From positions 1 to 64,000 of the forward strand of contig CAJTLR010000003.1 in the NCBI GenBank assembly GCA_910577185.1: a DNA stretch of 64,000 nucleotides, written 5' to 3'. Each line of letters begins with the position of its first letter. Within the stretch, counting starts at the first letter, position 1. Of the stretch, positions 7,655-16,817 are shown piece by piece. Below the pieces are notes generated by a model. That model was not told the DNA's origin, made no database searches, and saw nothing but the letters and a program-made list of their open reading frames with translations. The DNA comes from an uncultured Acetatifactor sp. GTDB taxonomy: Bacteria > Bacillota > Clostridia > Lachnospirales > Lachnospiraceae. Both the position numbers and the translations under genes were made by a program.

Positions 7655-9847
7655 TCATGCCTCTTCTTCCCCCACAAGCACAACTGCGGAGCGAGGCGGA
7701 ATCTTCAGCTTGCTGCCAAAATGAAACTCTGTCTCCTCCTCTATATTCTTTCCGTCCTCATATTCCACGGATGTATTGATACAAACCTTCCATTTCATAT
7801 TCTGGGGAAGACCGGGAAGCTGCATTTCCAGAGGCTTCCAGAATGCATTCATGGCATAGAAAACAATGTCATCCTTCTCGTCTGCCTCATCCCTTCCCGC
7901 ATACATGACACCGATGAGCCGGCTGGTATGATTTGTCCTGGCATTCCAGGGATAGTCATTGTGAATACTGATATCCGGGAAACCGCAGGCTGCCTCCCTT
8001 GTGGGCTTTCTCAGAACCGCATGTTTTTTGCGGAAAGCAATCATGTACCGGAAAAAGTCATGTATTTCCTGATACTCTTCCAGCCTTGTCCAGTCCAGCC
8101 AGGAAATAAGATTATCCTGACAATAAGCGTTGTTATTGCCGAACTGCGTATTGCAGAATTCATCCCCCGCATAAAACATTGCAGGTCCCCTGCTGCACAT
8201 CAGGGTGACAAAAGCATTCTTAACCATACGCCGGCGCAGTTTTTCCACTTCCGGATCATCTGTGTGCCCCTCCACCCCGCAGTTCCAGCTATTGCCGTTA
8301 TTGTCTCCGTCCGTGTTATTCCAGCCGTTTTTTTCATTGTGCTTCATATTGTAGGAATACATGTCATAAAGGGTAAATCCATCATGACAGTTCAGAAAGT
8401 TGACGGAAGCACTCTGTCCCCGGTCCATGGGGTCATACAGATCCCTGGATCCCGTAATCCGGGTGATTGCCGCTCCTGCCATCCCTTCATCTCCCTTTAA
8501 AAAACGCCTGATATCGTCACGGTATCTTCCGTTCCATTCGGACCATCTGTTATATGCAGGAAAATGTCCCACCTGATATAATCCCGCCGCGTCCCATGCC
8601 TCTGCAATCAGTTTCACCTTTCCCAGAATGGAGTCACAGGCGATCGCCTGCAATATGGGGGGATTCATCATGGGTTCCCCGTTCTGGTCCCTGGCCAGAA
8701 TGGATGCCAGGTCAAAGCGGAACCCATCCACACGGTATTCCGTCACCCAGTATCTCAGACAGTCGATAATAAACCTGCGCGTCATGGGATGATTGCAGTT
8801 CAGGGCATTTCCGCATCCGCTGAAATTATAATAATGCCCATCCGGTGTCAGTATATAATAAATATTATTGTCAATTCCTTTGAAAGAAAAACTCGGCCCA
8901 TCCTCGTTTCCCTCTGCCGTGTGGTTGAATACCACATCAAGGATCACTTCTATTCCATTTTGCTTCAGCTCATAGATCAGCTGTTTCAGTTCGTCCCCCT
9001 CATGGTTATGTTCCACAACGGAGGAATATCCTGTATTCGGCGCGAAAAAGCACACCGTATTATAACCCCAGTAGTTGTACAGCTGTACCCCGTCCACAAC
9101 CCTGGCGTTTTCCATCTCGTCAAATTCAAAAATCGGCATCAGCTCTATTGCATTGATTCCCAGATCCTTCAGATATGGAATCTTCTGCCGCAGCCCCTCA
9201 TAAGTTCCCCTTGCCGTCACACCCGAAGATTTATCTTTGGTAAATCCTCTCACATGCATCTCATATATGACCAGATCTTCCAGAGGAATTTCCAGCTGCT
9301 TGATCTTTCCCCAGTCAAAGTTGTTTTCCACAACTCTTGCATGATATACAAAATACTCGCCATCTTCCGGACGCTCTCCCCAGTTTCTCTGTCCCGTTAC
9401 CGCCCGTGCATATGGATCCAGCAAAACTGTGTCTTTATCAAAAAGCAATCCTTTTTCCTTGTTATAAGGCCCATCCAGCTGGAAAGCGTACTCAAAATCT
9501 TCTATCCTCAGCCCGAATACCAGCATGGAATAAGTGTTTCCGATATGATAGGACTCCGGAAACTTCAGCTTTGCATAGGGTTCCTTTTCCTGTGGATGAA
9601 ACAGCAGCAGGGTACAGCTTGTAGCACCATGGGAATGAATCGTAAAACTGACGCCATTGGAGGATGCCGTTGCACCGTCCCTGTTGTAAAATCCCGGACG
9701 GACCATATATCCATCTATCACATCCAGCGGCTGCAGCTTCACGCCCCTCTGCGGCCTGTGCTGCGCCCCTCCATCTTCCAGTCCAAAACCTGCATTGTGA
9801 TCATCCATACTGTGAAGGCCTTCAGCCCTCATAGTAACATCCTCCAT
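7655..9847 (-). CDS. glgX: Glycogen debranching enzyme / isoamylase, GH13
   Basis: A 730-residue cytoplasmic alpha-1,6-glucosidase acting on limit dextrins of glycogen. An N-terminal CBM48-like region (residues ~40-170) precedes a GH13 barrel. Catalytic blocks are visible: DVVFNHTAEG (region I), GFRFDLAS with the nucleophile Asp, IAEAWD with the acid Glu, and NCHDGF with the third Asp. PMDRGQSASVNF-type and NDTDGDNNGNSWNCG-like loops are typical of GlgX/TreX. The start is ATG 9847, with GGAGG seven bases upstream; an in-frame TTG at 9853 is too close to that site. No other glycogen gene is in the window. It is separated from the chemosensory operon by a terminator. Confidence 0.95.
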   Translation of the reverse strand: MEDVTMRAEGLHSMDDHNAGFGLEDGGAQHRPQRGVKLQPLDVIDGYMVRPGFYNRDGATASSNGVSFTIHSHGATSCTLLLFHPQEKEPYAKLKFPESYHIGNTYSMLVFGLRIEDFEYAFQLDGPYNKEKGLLFDKDTVLLDPYARAVTGQRNWGERPEDGEYFVYHARVVENNFDWGKIKQLEIPLEDLVIYEMHVRGFTKDKSSGVTARGTYEGLRQKIPYLKDLGINAIELMPIFEFDEMENARVVDGVQLYNYWGYNTVCFFAPNTGYSSVVEHNHEGDELKQLIYELKQNGIEVILDVVFNHTAEGNEDGPSFSFKGIDNNIYYILTPDGHYYNFSGCGNALNCNHPMTRRFIIDCLRYWVTEYRVDGFRFDLASILARDQNGEPMMNPPILQAIACDSILGKVKLIAEAWDAAGLYQVGHFPAYNRWSEWNGRYRDDIRRFLKGDEGMAGAAITRITGSRDLYDPMDRGQSASVNFLNCHDGFTLYDMYSYNMKHNEKNGWNNTDGDNNGNSWNCGVEGHTDDPEVEKLRRRMVKNAFVTLMCSRGPAMFYAGDEFCNTQFGNNNAYCQDNLISWLDWTRLEEYQEIHDFFRYMIAFRKKHAVLRKPTREAACGFPDISIHNDYPWNARTNHTSRLIGVMYAGRDEADEKDDIVFYAMNAFWKPLEMQLPGLPQNMKWKVCINTSVEYEDGKNIEEETEFHFGSKLKIPPRSAVVLVGEEEA

Positions 9848-9936
9848 TTTCAATCCTCCTGGTTGTAATTTTCAATTATGTCAAAAAAGAAGTGTTCCCT
9901 TTCTATCACACATGGCATTTCCCCACATGATAAAAC

Positions 9937-9965
9937 AGCGCTGCAGGAACTCTTCCCACAGCGCT
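9937..9965 (-). terminator. Terminator of the chemosensory operon
   Basis: AGCGCTG (9937-9943) pairs with CAGCGCT (9959-9965). An inner GGAA/TTCC pair strengthens the hairpin, and the minus strand continues GTTTTATC. It lies 50 bp after the Hpt gene. Confidence 0.65.
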
Positions 9966-10014
9966 ATGATCATTGTATCTACCCGGGTATGCCCTGCAAG
10001 TTAAGTCCGATACC

Positions 10015-10368
10015 TTATGCCATATTCTGCTCAATACAGTCAATGATTTTCTTCTGAACCGGCAAAATACCTTCCAGAAGTGTTCTTGCCTCTTCCGGCT
10101 TTCCGGTGCGCAGAAGGTTCAGAATCTCCGTATATGACTCATATATCGGAGTGATGGACAGATTTCCTGCCGTTCCCTTTATGGCATGAGCCTTCTCAAT
10201 GGCTTCCGAACAGTCTGCGGCGTCAAAGTCCGGCTGTACTGCATTGTTTTTTACCATTTTCACAAATGATCCCAGTAGTTTCGTATACAGCTTCTCATTT
10301 CCCATAATGCGCTTCAGTCCGTCATCCACGTCCACGCCCAGCGCCCTTAATTCATCAAACAGATTCAT
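10015..10368 (-). CDS. Stand-alone histidine phosphotransfer (Hpt) protein
   Basis: A 117-residue protein that is essentially one Hpt domain: a four-helix bundle with the phospho-accepting His in A-H-A-I-K-G-T-A-G-N-L (about residue 67). Such proteins shuttle phosphate between receiver domains. It is the last gene of the operon, 29 bp after the receptor gene, with GAGAGGTGTAGTCA before its ATG. Since the operon also encodes CheA (with its own Hpt), a classical kinase and several receivers, it could connect the two kinase pathways. Its partner receiver cannot be told from sequence. Confidence 0.85.
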   Translation of the reverse strand: MNLFDELRALGVDVDDGLKRIMGNEKLYTKLLGSFVKMVKNNAVQPDFDAADCSEAIEKAHAIKGTAGNLSITPIYESYTEILNLLRTGKPEEARTLLEGILPVQKKIIDCIEQNMA

Positions 10369-10397
10369 TGACTACACCTCTCTCTTTTCAGTTCCTG

Positions 10398-11750
10398 TCA
10401 ATACTTTCCAAAGCCATCCCCAAGTGAAATCACCTGCTCATTTGCATTGGAAACGGAAGAGGAATAACCTGACGAGCTCTTTATGGAAGTACTCTGTCCA
10501 TTCCCCAGATTGTAAATCGAAAGCATCTCACGCATCCTGGAAGCCTGGTTGGACAGTTCTTCACTGGCGGCAGCACATTCTTCGCTGGTAGCGGAGTTGG
10601 TCTGTACCACCTGGGATACCTGGCTGATAGCCTGCTCGATCTGTGCCACTGCAGTAGCCTGGTAATTGGAAGATTCTGCAATTCCGTTGATGATATGCTC
10701 GCTCTCCTGAACTACCTTTGTAATCTCTTCCATTGCCCTTGCGGTCTCGTCCGCTATCTTGGAACCTGCGTTCACCTTATCTATGGAATCCTCAATCAGT
10801 TCTGCGGTCTCCTCCGCTGCCTCCTGGCTCTTTGCCGCAAGGCTTCTGACTTCTTCCGCCACAACTGCAAAACCTTTTCCTGCTTCTCCTGCCCTGGCGG
10901 CCTCTACGGCAGCATTCAGTGCAAGAATATTGGTCTGGAATGCAATATCCTGAATGGTCTTAATGATCTTGGAAATGCTCTCGGATGCTTTATTGATATC
11001 CTGCATTGCAGCTACCATGCTCTGCATCTGCACATTGCCCTGTTTCACATCTCCAATGGCACGAATCACCAGATTAGCTGCGGAATTTGCCTGCTCCGCA
11101 TTCTGTTTTGTCTTCTCTGCAATCTCATCAATGGAAGCCGTAATCTGCTCAATGGCGCTTGCCTGTTCCGTGGAACCCTGGGCCAGGGCCTGGCTTGCGC
11201 TTGCCACCTGGGAGGAGCTGACGGTCACCTGGGAACCGGCATCGCTGATATTGCTCAGGGCATTGTGGTTATCCTCCACCAGTTTCTTCAGGGAATGTCC
11301 CAGCAGATCATCGGAAGATGCCGGCTTCACGGAAATTGTCAGATTTCCGTTTGAAACCTCTTCCGCAATGTGAGCCTGGTACTTGATGTTTTCAATCACC
11401 TTGGTATATTCGTCTACCAGGTCGCCGAACTCATCATTGTTGTATTTTTCCATGGTGATCTCCACATGGCCTTTTGCAATCTGCTTTGCAGCATCGGAAA
11501 GCTGCGCCACGGATTTCTCGATGATCTTAATCAGAAAATAGGCAATGGTAAAAGTGACAATCACAGAGACCAGAGCAAGTGCTATTGTGAAAATGGTAGC
11601 CCCCACCCTGTATTGCTCCTGTCTTGCCGGATCAGTAATTCCCACCGCAGTCCTTGTGGTTACCTCACTGAATATGATATTGGTCAGCGTCAAAAGGATG
11701 GGAACGCCAAATCCCAATATCAATTTTGTTTTCATCTTCATGTTTTTCAT
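10398..11750 (-). CDS. Methyl-accepting chemotaxis protein with minimal external loop
   Basis: Signal input protein for CheA/CheW. Two membrane segments (residues ~8-28 and ~52-75) enclose only about 22 external residues, so there is no periplasmic-type ligand domain. A HAMP region follows, then the long methyl-accepting coiled coil with the highly conserved tip [20 protein letters not shown] and [12 protein letters not shown]. There is no C-terminal NWETF-like tether for CheR/CheB. The start is uncertain: ATG 11750 has AGAGGT nine bases upstream, while in-frame ATG 11768 overlaps the cheW stop by four bases. Neighbours imply it is the dedicated receptor of this operon. Confidence 0.93.
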   Translation of the reverse strand: MKNMKMKTKLILGFGVPILLTLTNIIFSEVTTRTAVGITDPARQEQYRVGATIFTIALALVSVIVTFTIAYFLIKIIEKSVAQLSDAAKQIAKGHVEITMEKYNNDEFGDLVDEYTKVIENIKYQAHIAEEVSNGNLTISVKPASSDDLLGHSLKKLVEDNHNALSNISDAGSQVTVSSSQVASASQALAQGSTEQASAIEQITASIDEIAEKTKQNAEQANSAANLVIRAIGDVKQGNVQMQSMVAAMQDINKASESISKIIKTIQDIAFQTNILALNAAVEAARAGEAGKGFAVVAEEVRSLAAKSQEAAEETAELIEDSIDKVNAGSKIADETARAMEEITKVVQESEHIINGIAESSNYQATAVAQIEQAISQVSQVVQTNSATSEECAAASEELSNQASRMREMLSIYNLGNGQSTSIKSSSGYSSSVSNANEQVISLGDGFGKY

Positions 11751-11764
11751 CACTGTCATACCTC

Positions 11765-12301
11765 TCATTCTTCTTTCAATTTAGATGATTCCAAATCCGA
11801 AGAATCGTCATCATACAATAGCTTCTCCGGATCCAGAAGCAGTTTCACCGTATTACCGACTTTTCCAATGCCATATACATATTTATGATGGGCCTTGTCT
11901 GCCCTTCCGATGCTGGGCGGGGGAAGAATGTTCTCTTCCTTGATTTCAACCACTTCCGCAATCTGCTCCACCACCAGCCCCACGATAGTGTCCTTCACAT
12001 GAATGACAAGAATACAAGTTTTGTCATTATATTCACAGGCTCCCTGCTTAAATCTCAGGCGCACATCCACTACCGGAATAATTCTTCCCCTGAGATTGAT
12101 CAGACCCTTTATGTAATCTTCCGTCTCAGGAATCTTGGTAATTGACTGAAATTGAATAATCTGCTGCACATATTGAATTTCCAGTCCGAAGTACTCCGGC
12201 CCGGATTTAAAGGTCATATATTTGCCCTTCTGCGTATCACGGCTGTCCGAACCGGAATTTGTCTCTTCCTGCATTCCCAACAATCTATTCGTTTCATCCA
12301 T
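11765..12301 (-). CDS. cheW: CheW coupling protein
   Basis: A 178-residue adaptor joining receptor tips to CheA. The CheW fold runs from about residue 28 ([15 protein letters not shown]) to 160, with the hallmark [15 protein letters not shown] strand-turn. The N-terminal 25 residues are polar and probably flexible; the C-terminus is acidic. It lies 27 bp after cheA and overlaps the receptor gene, consistent with coupled expression. Confidence 0.95.
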   Translation of the reverse strand: MDETNRLLGMQEETNSGSDSRDTQKGKYMTFKSGPEYFGLEIQYVQQIIQFQSITKIPETEDYIKGLINLRGRIIPVVDVRLRFKQGACEYNDKTCILVIHVKDTIVGLVVEQIAEVVEIKEENILPPPSIGRADKAHHKYVYGIGKVGNTVKLLLDPEKLLYDDDSSDLESSKLKEE

Positions 12302-12328
12302 ACGATTTACCGTTCCTTTCTTTCCAAA

Positions 12329-14482
12329 CTATTCTACAAGCCCAGGGGCATCCAATATCAGGGCGATACTTCCATCGCCCAGCTGCGTACAGCCAGACAG
12401 GCCCTTGACCTTCTTAATATAAGAAGGAATCGGTTTCACCACTATCTCCTGTTCGCCCACCAGTTTATCCACCAGAAGGCAAATCTTTCTATCTTCCACC
12501 TCAAGAATCAGCATCACGCCATCTTCCACCGACTCCCGGTATTCCTCCAGGCCATACCATTTTCCAAGGCGGATCACAGGGAAACAGTCGCCACGGATCA
12601 TGACAAACTCATCTCCGTTGGGCTCATGAACCATCATGTCTTCCTTCACACGGATAAACTGCTTGATCACTCCCGTCTCCATGACAAAGGACGAAGATCC
12701 CACTTCCATGACAATGCCGTCAATGATGGCAAGGGTCAGAGGAATCTTCAGGCTCATGGTACTTCCATGGCCCGGTGTACTCTCAATTTCCAGTGCACCG
12801 CCGATGGCCTGTATATTCTGTACTACCACGTCCATACCCACGCCGCGCCCGGAATACTCCGTTACCTGCTCGTTTGTGGAAAAACCAGGCAGTGTGATAA
12901 ACTGGTACACTTCCTTGTCCGTATATGCCCCATCCGGCTTGCCATCGTCCAGTATGCCCTGTTTTCTGGCTTTCGCCAGAATCTTATCCCGATCCAGGCC
13001 CTTGCCGTTATCCTCCACACTGATCCATACTTTACCGGCTTCTGTCCTTGCAGACAATGTGACTTTGCCCTTCTCCACTTTTCCGCTGTCCACACGCTCT
13101 TCATTGGTCTCGATTCCGTGGTCCACGGCATTTCTCACCAGGTGCATCAGAGGATCCGAAATATGCTCGATAATGTTCTTATCCACTTCCGTGGTTTCAC
13201 CCACCATCACAAATTCAATATCTTTTCCCAGCTTCCTGGACACATCAAACACAATCCTGTTCATCTTCTGGAAAGTATTTGTCAGCGGAACCATTCGCAT
13301 GGACATGATAACATTCTGCAGATCTGTGGAAATGGAAGCCAGCTGCGCTGCGGCCTTATTGAAATTATCAAGGTTCAGGCCCGGCACCTTCAGATCCGAG
13401 CTCTGCAGTACCACTGATTCGGAGATCACAAGTTCCCCGATCAGATCCATCAGCTGGTCCATCTTGCTTACATTCACACTGATAAAGGATGCCTTTTCAC
13501 CCTTGGGCTTATCCTTTGCCAGTTTCTTCTGCTTTCCGGGTTCCTTGGACTGAATGACAAAATCCCCGGGAACAATCTTGGGTTTCTCTTCTTTCTTTTC
13601 CTGTGCGCCTTCCTTTTGTTTTTCTTCCTGCTTTTCCTCTATGGTCTCCACACTGGACTCCAGATCAATCTGGGGAGCCGGAGCCTGGTCGCCAAAGTCA
13701 AATCCCAGCAGGAACTGGTTGGCATCACACTCATACACTTCCACCTTTTCGATGTCATATCCCACACCGATCAGGTCACGCACTTCCTGTTCCGTACACT
13801 GTGCCTGCAGAAGTATGCGGAAACCTTCTTTTATGATGGTCTCTCCGCTCTTCTCATCCGTCAGGATATCTTCCGGGGAATACATAATGTCTTCCGCAAT
13901 CTCTTTCAGTGCATACACTGTCTTATATGCATGGACATTCGCCATCTCCGTCTCCGGGAAAAAGCTGATAAAAATCTTGTAGAAACGGCTTGCGCTTGTA
14001 GCCACCGGCGCAATGTAAAAATGCTTTGGTTCCTCATGTACATTTTCCGCTGCCACTTTTCCTGCAGCTCCCCCGTTTTTGATCATCTCCAGGAACTTAT
14101 CCAGATTCGCGATAATGTTGCTGGCATCACCATCCACAGGATCACCGTTTCGGATCTTCTCCATTTCATTAGAAATAAAGTCTTCTACCTCCAGCACATG
14201 CTCCACCAGTTCCACATGGGGCACATTGTCTGGATGGGATTCTCTCAGGTAAAAAAAGATATCTTCCAGTTTATGGGACACTGCCGTGATATTGTCGAAC
14301 ATCATGATACCGGAGGAACCTTTTATGGTATGCATGGTTCTGAATATTTCGTTGATACTGTCCTCGTCAAAGCAGTCTGCATCCTTCTGTTCCAGTACAG
14401 TCTCCTGCAGCTGCTCCAGCAGCTGACCGTTCTCGAACAGATACATATCCAGCATACTGTCTGTGTTAAAATCTTCAGCCAT
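12329..14482 (-). CDS. cheA: Chemotaxis histidine kinase CheA
   Basis: A 717-residue kinase of the chemosensory array. The P1 Hpt domain has its phospho-His in MHTIKGSSG (residue ~51). A receiver-docking-like region (about 160-270) follows, then a Lys/Glu-rich linker (~280-335), the dimerisation helices (INVSKMDQLMDLIGELVI) and the HATPase core with HLVRNAVDHGIE (N box), VEDNGKGLD (G1) and YSGRGVGMDVV (G2). The C-terminal CheW-like P5 domain ends in GDGSIALILD. All catalytic motifs are intact. The ribosome site is AAAGGAG before ATG. It is 22 bp after cheY. Confidence 0.96.
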   Translation of the reverse strand: MAEDFNTDSMLDMYLFENGQLLEQLQETVLEQKDADCFDEDSINEIFRTMHTIKGSSGIMMFDNITAVSHKLEDIFFYLRESHPDNVPHVELVEHVLEVEDFISNEMEKIRNGDPVDGDASNIIANLDKFLEMIKNGGAAGKVAAENVHEEPKHFYIAPVATSASRFYKIFISFFPETEMANVHAYKTVYALKEIAEDIMYSPEDILTDEKSGETIIKEGFRILLQAQCTEQEVRDLIGVGYDIEKVEVYECDANQFLLGFDFGDQAPAPQIDLESSVETIEEKQEEKQKEGAQEKKEEKPKIVPGDFVIQSKEPGKQKKLAKDKPKGEKASFISVNVSKMDQLMDLIGELVISESVVLQSSDLKVPGLNLDNFNKAAAQLASISTDLQNVIMSMRMVPLTNTFQKMNRIVFDVSRKLGKDIEFVMVGETTEVDKNIIEHISDPLMHLVRNAVDHGIETNEERVDSGKVEKGKVTLSARTEAGKVWISVEDNGKGLDRDKILAKARKQGILDDGKPDGAYTDKEVYQFITLPGFSTNEQVTEYSGRGVGMDVVVQNIQAIGGALEIESTPGHGSTMSLKIPLTLAIIDGIVMEVGSSSFVMETGVIKQFIRVKEDMMVHEPNGDEFVMIRGDCFPVIRLGKWYGLEEYRESVEDGVMLILEVEDRKICLLVDKLVGEQEIVVKPIPSYIKKVKGLSGCTQLGDGSIALILDAPGLVE

Positions 14483-14504
14483 ATATTTCTCCTTTCCTCT
14501 TTTC

Positions 14505-14897
14505 TCAGATCAAATTCAGTTTCTTCATTGCCTGTTCAAACCGCTCCTGATCAATGGGTTTTCCGGAATATATGGTACACCCCAGTTCAAATGCCATCTT
14601 TACATTCTTTTCCTCATTCAGGGCTGTCGTCATAATCACCTTTACAGCCTTGTCCTCGGGAATGTTCCGCTGTTTTTCCAGATTGCGGATACCCATAAGA
14701 GCCTGGTATCCATCCATAACCGGCATCATAATGTCAAGACACACCAGATCATACGGCTCGCCATCCTCCAAAGCCATCATAAACGCGTCCACTGCTTCCA
14801 TTCCGTCTACAGTGATATCACATTCACCATACTTTGAGAGAAAGCCTGCCATAAACTTCCTTGTTGCGAAGTCATCCTCCGCCAATAGAATCTTCAT
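14505..14897 (-). CDS. cheY: Single-domain response regulator, CheY-like
   Basis: A 130-residue stand-alone receiver. The acidic pocket is E-D-D at residues 7-9 and the phospho-acceptor is in CLDIMMPVMDG. The switch Thr is in IMTTALN and the conserved Lys in YSGKPI. It lies between cheB and cheA. In a motile cell it would bind FliM, but no flagellar gene is present here, so its output target is open. The conserved site AGGAGAAAGAAC precedes ATG. Confidence 0.92.
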   Translation of the reverse strand: MKILLAEDDFATRKFMAGFLSKYGECDITVDGMEAVDAFMMALEDGEPYDLVCLDIMMPVMDGYQALMGIRNLEKQRNIPEDKAVKVIMTTALNEEKNVKMAFELGCTIYSGKPIDQERFEQAMKKLNLI

Positions 14898-14909
14898 GTT
14901 CTTTCTCCT

Positions 14910-15935
14910 TTACATTTTATTTAGCAATGCATATGTTCTTCCAGCGATATCAGCCAGCTTTTCCTGATACTCTACCGCTCCCAGATCATAAGCAACCTTG
15001 GGCATTCCATAAACCACGCAAGTGGATTCATCCTGACCTATGGTCCTGGCTCCTGCCTTTCGCATGGACAGCAGGCCTTTCGCCCCATCGCCGCCCATTC
15101 CGGTCAGTATAATTCCCACCGCATCAGAACCCGCTGCTTTTGCCACGGATTCAAACAAAACTTCCACAGACGGGCAATGTCCGTTGACCTTCGGCCCCGG
15201 CTTCACTTCCACCTGGTAGCCATCTCCCACCTTCACCAGGTGCATATGCCTGTCGCCTCCGGGTGCAATCAGCATGTGTCCGGGCATTACCCTGTCCCCG
15301 GTCTCCGCTTCCTTCACCCGTACCCGGCACTGGTCATTGAGTCTCTTGGCATACATGGCGGTAAATCCGGGCGGCATATGCTGGACACAGACAATCCCCG
15401 GAATATCTGTCCCATAATCTTTTACCACACTAAAAATCGCCTCTGTGCCCCCGGTGGAGGCGCCTATGGCCACAATCAGATTGTTCTTCTTGGCCAGAAG
15501 ATGCTGCGGCTCCGCCATCACAGTCCTCTTAATGTTGCCAATCCTGGCCGTGGACGCAATTTTAACCTTCACAAGAAGCTCATTCCGGATAAAATCTTCC
15601 AGCTGTCTGCGGTTCGACACGGCGGGCTTTGCCACAAAATCCACAGCCCCTGCATTCATGGCGTCAAACACCTTATCGCTCAGGGAACTGATTACCACCA
15701 CCGGCAGCGGATACTGGGGCATCAGCTTCCGCAAGAACTCAATTCCGCTCATTCTGGGAAGTTCAATATCCAGAGTCATCACATCCGGCTTGTACGCCAG
15801 GATCGCATCCCTAGCCTCATAGGGATCCTTTGCCGTTGCCACTACCCTGATTGCAGGATCCCTGCTGAGATTCTGAACCAGCAGCTCCCTGAACACAATG
15901 GAATCATCCACGATCAAAACTTTTATTGGCCGCAT
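14910..15935 (-). CDS. cheB: Chemotaxis protein-glutamate methylesterase CheB
   Basis: A 341-residue enzyme that demethylates and deamidates receptor glutamates. The N-terminal receiver (VDDS, MTLDIELPRMSG with the acceptor Asp) is joined by a short linker to the CheB esterase domain. The catalytic Ser is in IGASTGGTEA, His in CVQHMPPGFT and Asp in GMGGDGAKG. The start ATG 15935 is preferred to TTG 15941 for codon type; AGGAATA lies upstream. It is paired with cheR 12 bp upstream, giving a full adaptation module. Confidence 0.96.
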   Translation of the reverse strand: MRPIKVLIVDDSIVFRELLVQNLSRDPAIRVVATAKDPYEARDAILAYKPDVMTLDIELPRMSGIEFLRKLMPQYPLPVVVISSLSDKVFDAMNAGAVDFVAKPAVSNRRQLEDFIRNELLVKVKIASTARIGNIKRTVMAEPQHLLAKKNNLIVAIGASTGGTEAIFSVVKDYGTDIPGIVCVQHMPPGFTAMYAKRLNDQCRVRVKEAETGDRVMPGHMLIAPGGDRHMHLVKVGDGYQVEVKPGPKVNGHCPSVEVLFESVAKAAGSDAVGIILTGMGGDGAKGLLSMRKAGARTIGQDESTCVVYGMPKVAYDLGAVEYQEKLADIAGRTYALLNKM

Positions 15936-15953
15936 TATCAACTTATTCCTTCC

Positions 15954-16760
15954 CTATTTCCTGAATATTGATGGTTGAATGATCTGGAACGGTGAGGAAT
16001 TTCTGTCCAGTGTTTCCGTTGTCCCTATAAACAGATATCCTCCCGGTTCCAGCGCATCATAGACTTTCTGAACCAGTTCCCGTTTTGTTTTCTCGTCAAA
16101 ATAAATCATTACATTTCTCAAAAATATGGTATGCATTTTCCTTTTAAAAGGAAATGGGTCCATCAGATTAAACTGCCGGAAAATAACCTCCTGTTTTAAT
16201 TCGGGCACCACCTGGTACTGTGCGCCCCCGCCCACCGTTCTGAAAAAGCGCTTCTTCCACTGGGGCGGGACACTCTTCAGCTGCTCGGCGGTATACACTC
16301 CCGCAAGCGCCTTCTGCAGCACTTTCGTGGAGATATCCGTGGCCAGGACTTTGGTATCCCACTGGGGCTTCTCCATACCGAAAAACTCCGCCAGCACCAT
16401 GGCAATCATATACGGCTCTTCCCCGGAAGACGCCGCACCGCACCAGATACGCAAATCCTTTCTGGCGGCTTCCTTCTGCTTCAGCCACGGAAGCACCTGG
16501 CCCTTGAAAAAATCAAAATGTTCAAATTCCCGCATAAAGTAGGTATGGTTGGTGGTCAGGAAATTGACCAGCATTTTCTCCTGCTGTCCGGTCTTGTCAT
16601 GCTCCACGGCATTCATAAATTCATCGAAACTGCTCCAGCCCCCGCGCTTGATATAATTTTCCAGGCGCCCGTTTACAATCACTTTTTTCTGGCTTAAGTC
16701 TATGCCGTACCGCTGTTTCATAAAAAAAGATATTCTCTGAAACTCTTCGTCCTTAATCAC
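15954..16760 (-). CDS. cheR: Chemotaxis protein methyltransferase CheR
   Basis: A 268-residue SAM-dependent enzyme that methylates receptor glutamates. The N-terminal helical domain has the family R-Y-G-I-D-L-S segment. The SAM-binding core shows WCGAASSGEEPY, TDIS and IFLRNVMIYFD. The start codon is GTG (16760), with GGGAGGT ten bases upstream. It forms the adaptation pair with the following cheB. Confidence 0.95.
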   Translation of the reverse strand: MIKDEEFQRISFFMKQRYGIDLSQKKVIVNGRLENYIKRGGWSSFDEFMNAVEHDKTGQQEKMLVNFLTTNHTYFMREFEHFDFFKGQVLPWLKQKEAARKDLRIWCGAASSGEEPYMIAMVLAEFFGMEKPQWDTKVLATDISTKVLQKALAGVYTAEQLKSVPPQWKKRFFRTVGGGAQYQVVPELKQEVIFRQFNLMDPFPFKRKMHTIFLRNVMIYFDEKTKRELVQKVYDALEPGGYLFIGTTETLDRNSSPFQIIQPSIFRK

Positions 16761-16817
16761 AATCCCTCATACCTCCCGCTCTGTCATACCTTCTCCTGCC
16801 GGCTCCGGAAACCGTTT

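Noticed and set aside
8789..9868. Long plus-strand frames opposite glgX, cheA and the hybrid kinase
   Set aside because: They are antisense shadows of clear minus-strand genes, with His/Pro/Leu-rich chance composition and no motifs.
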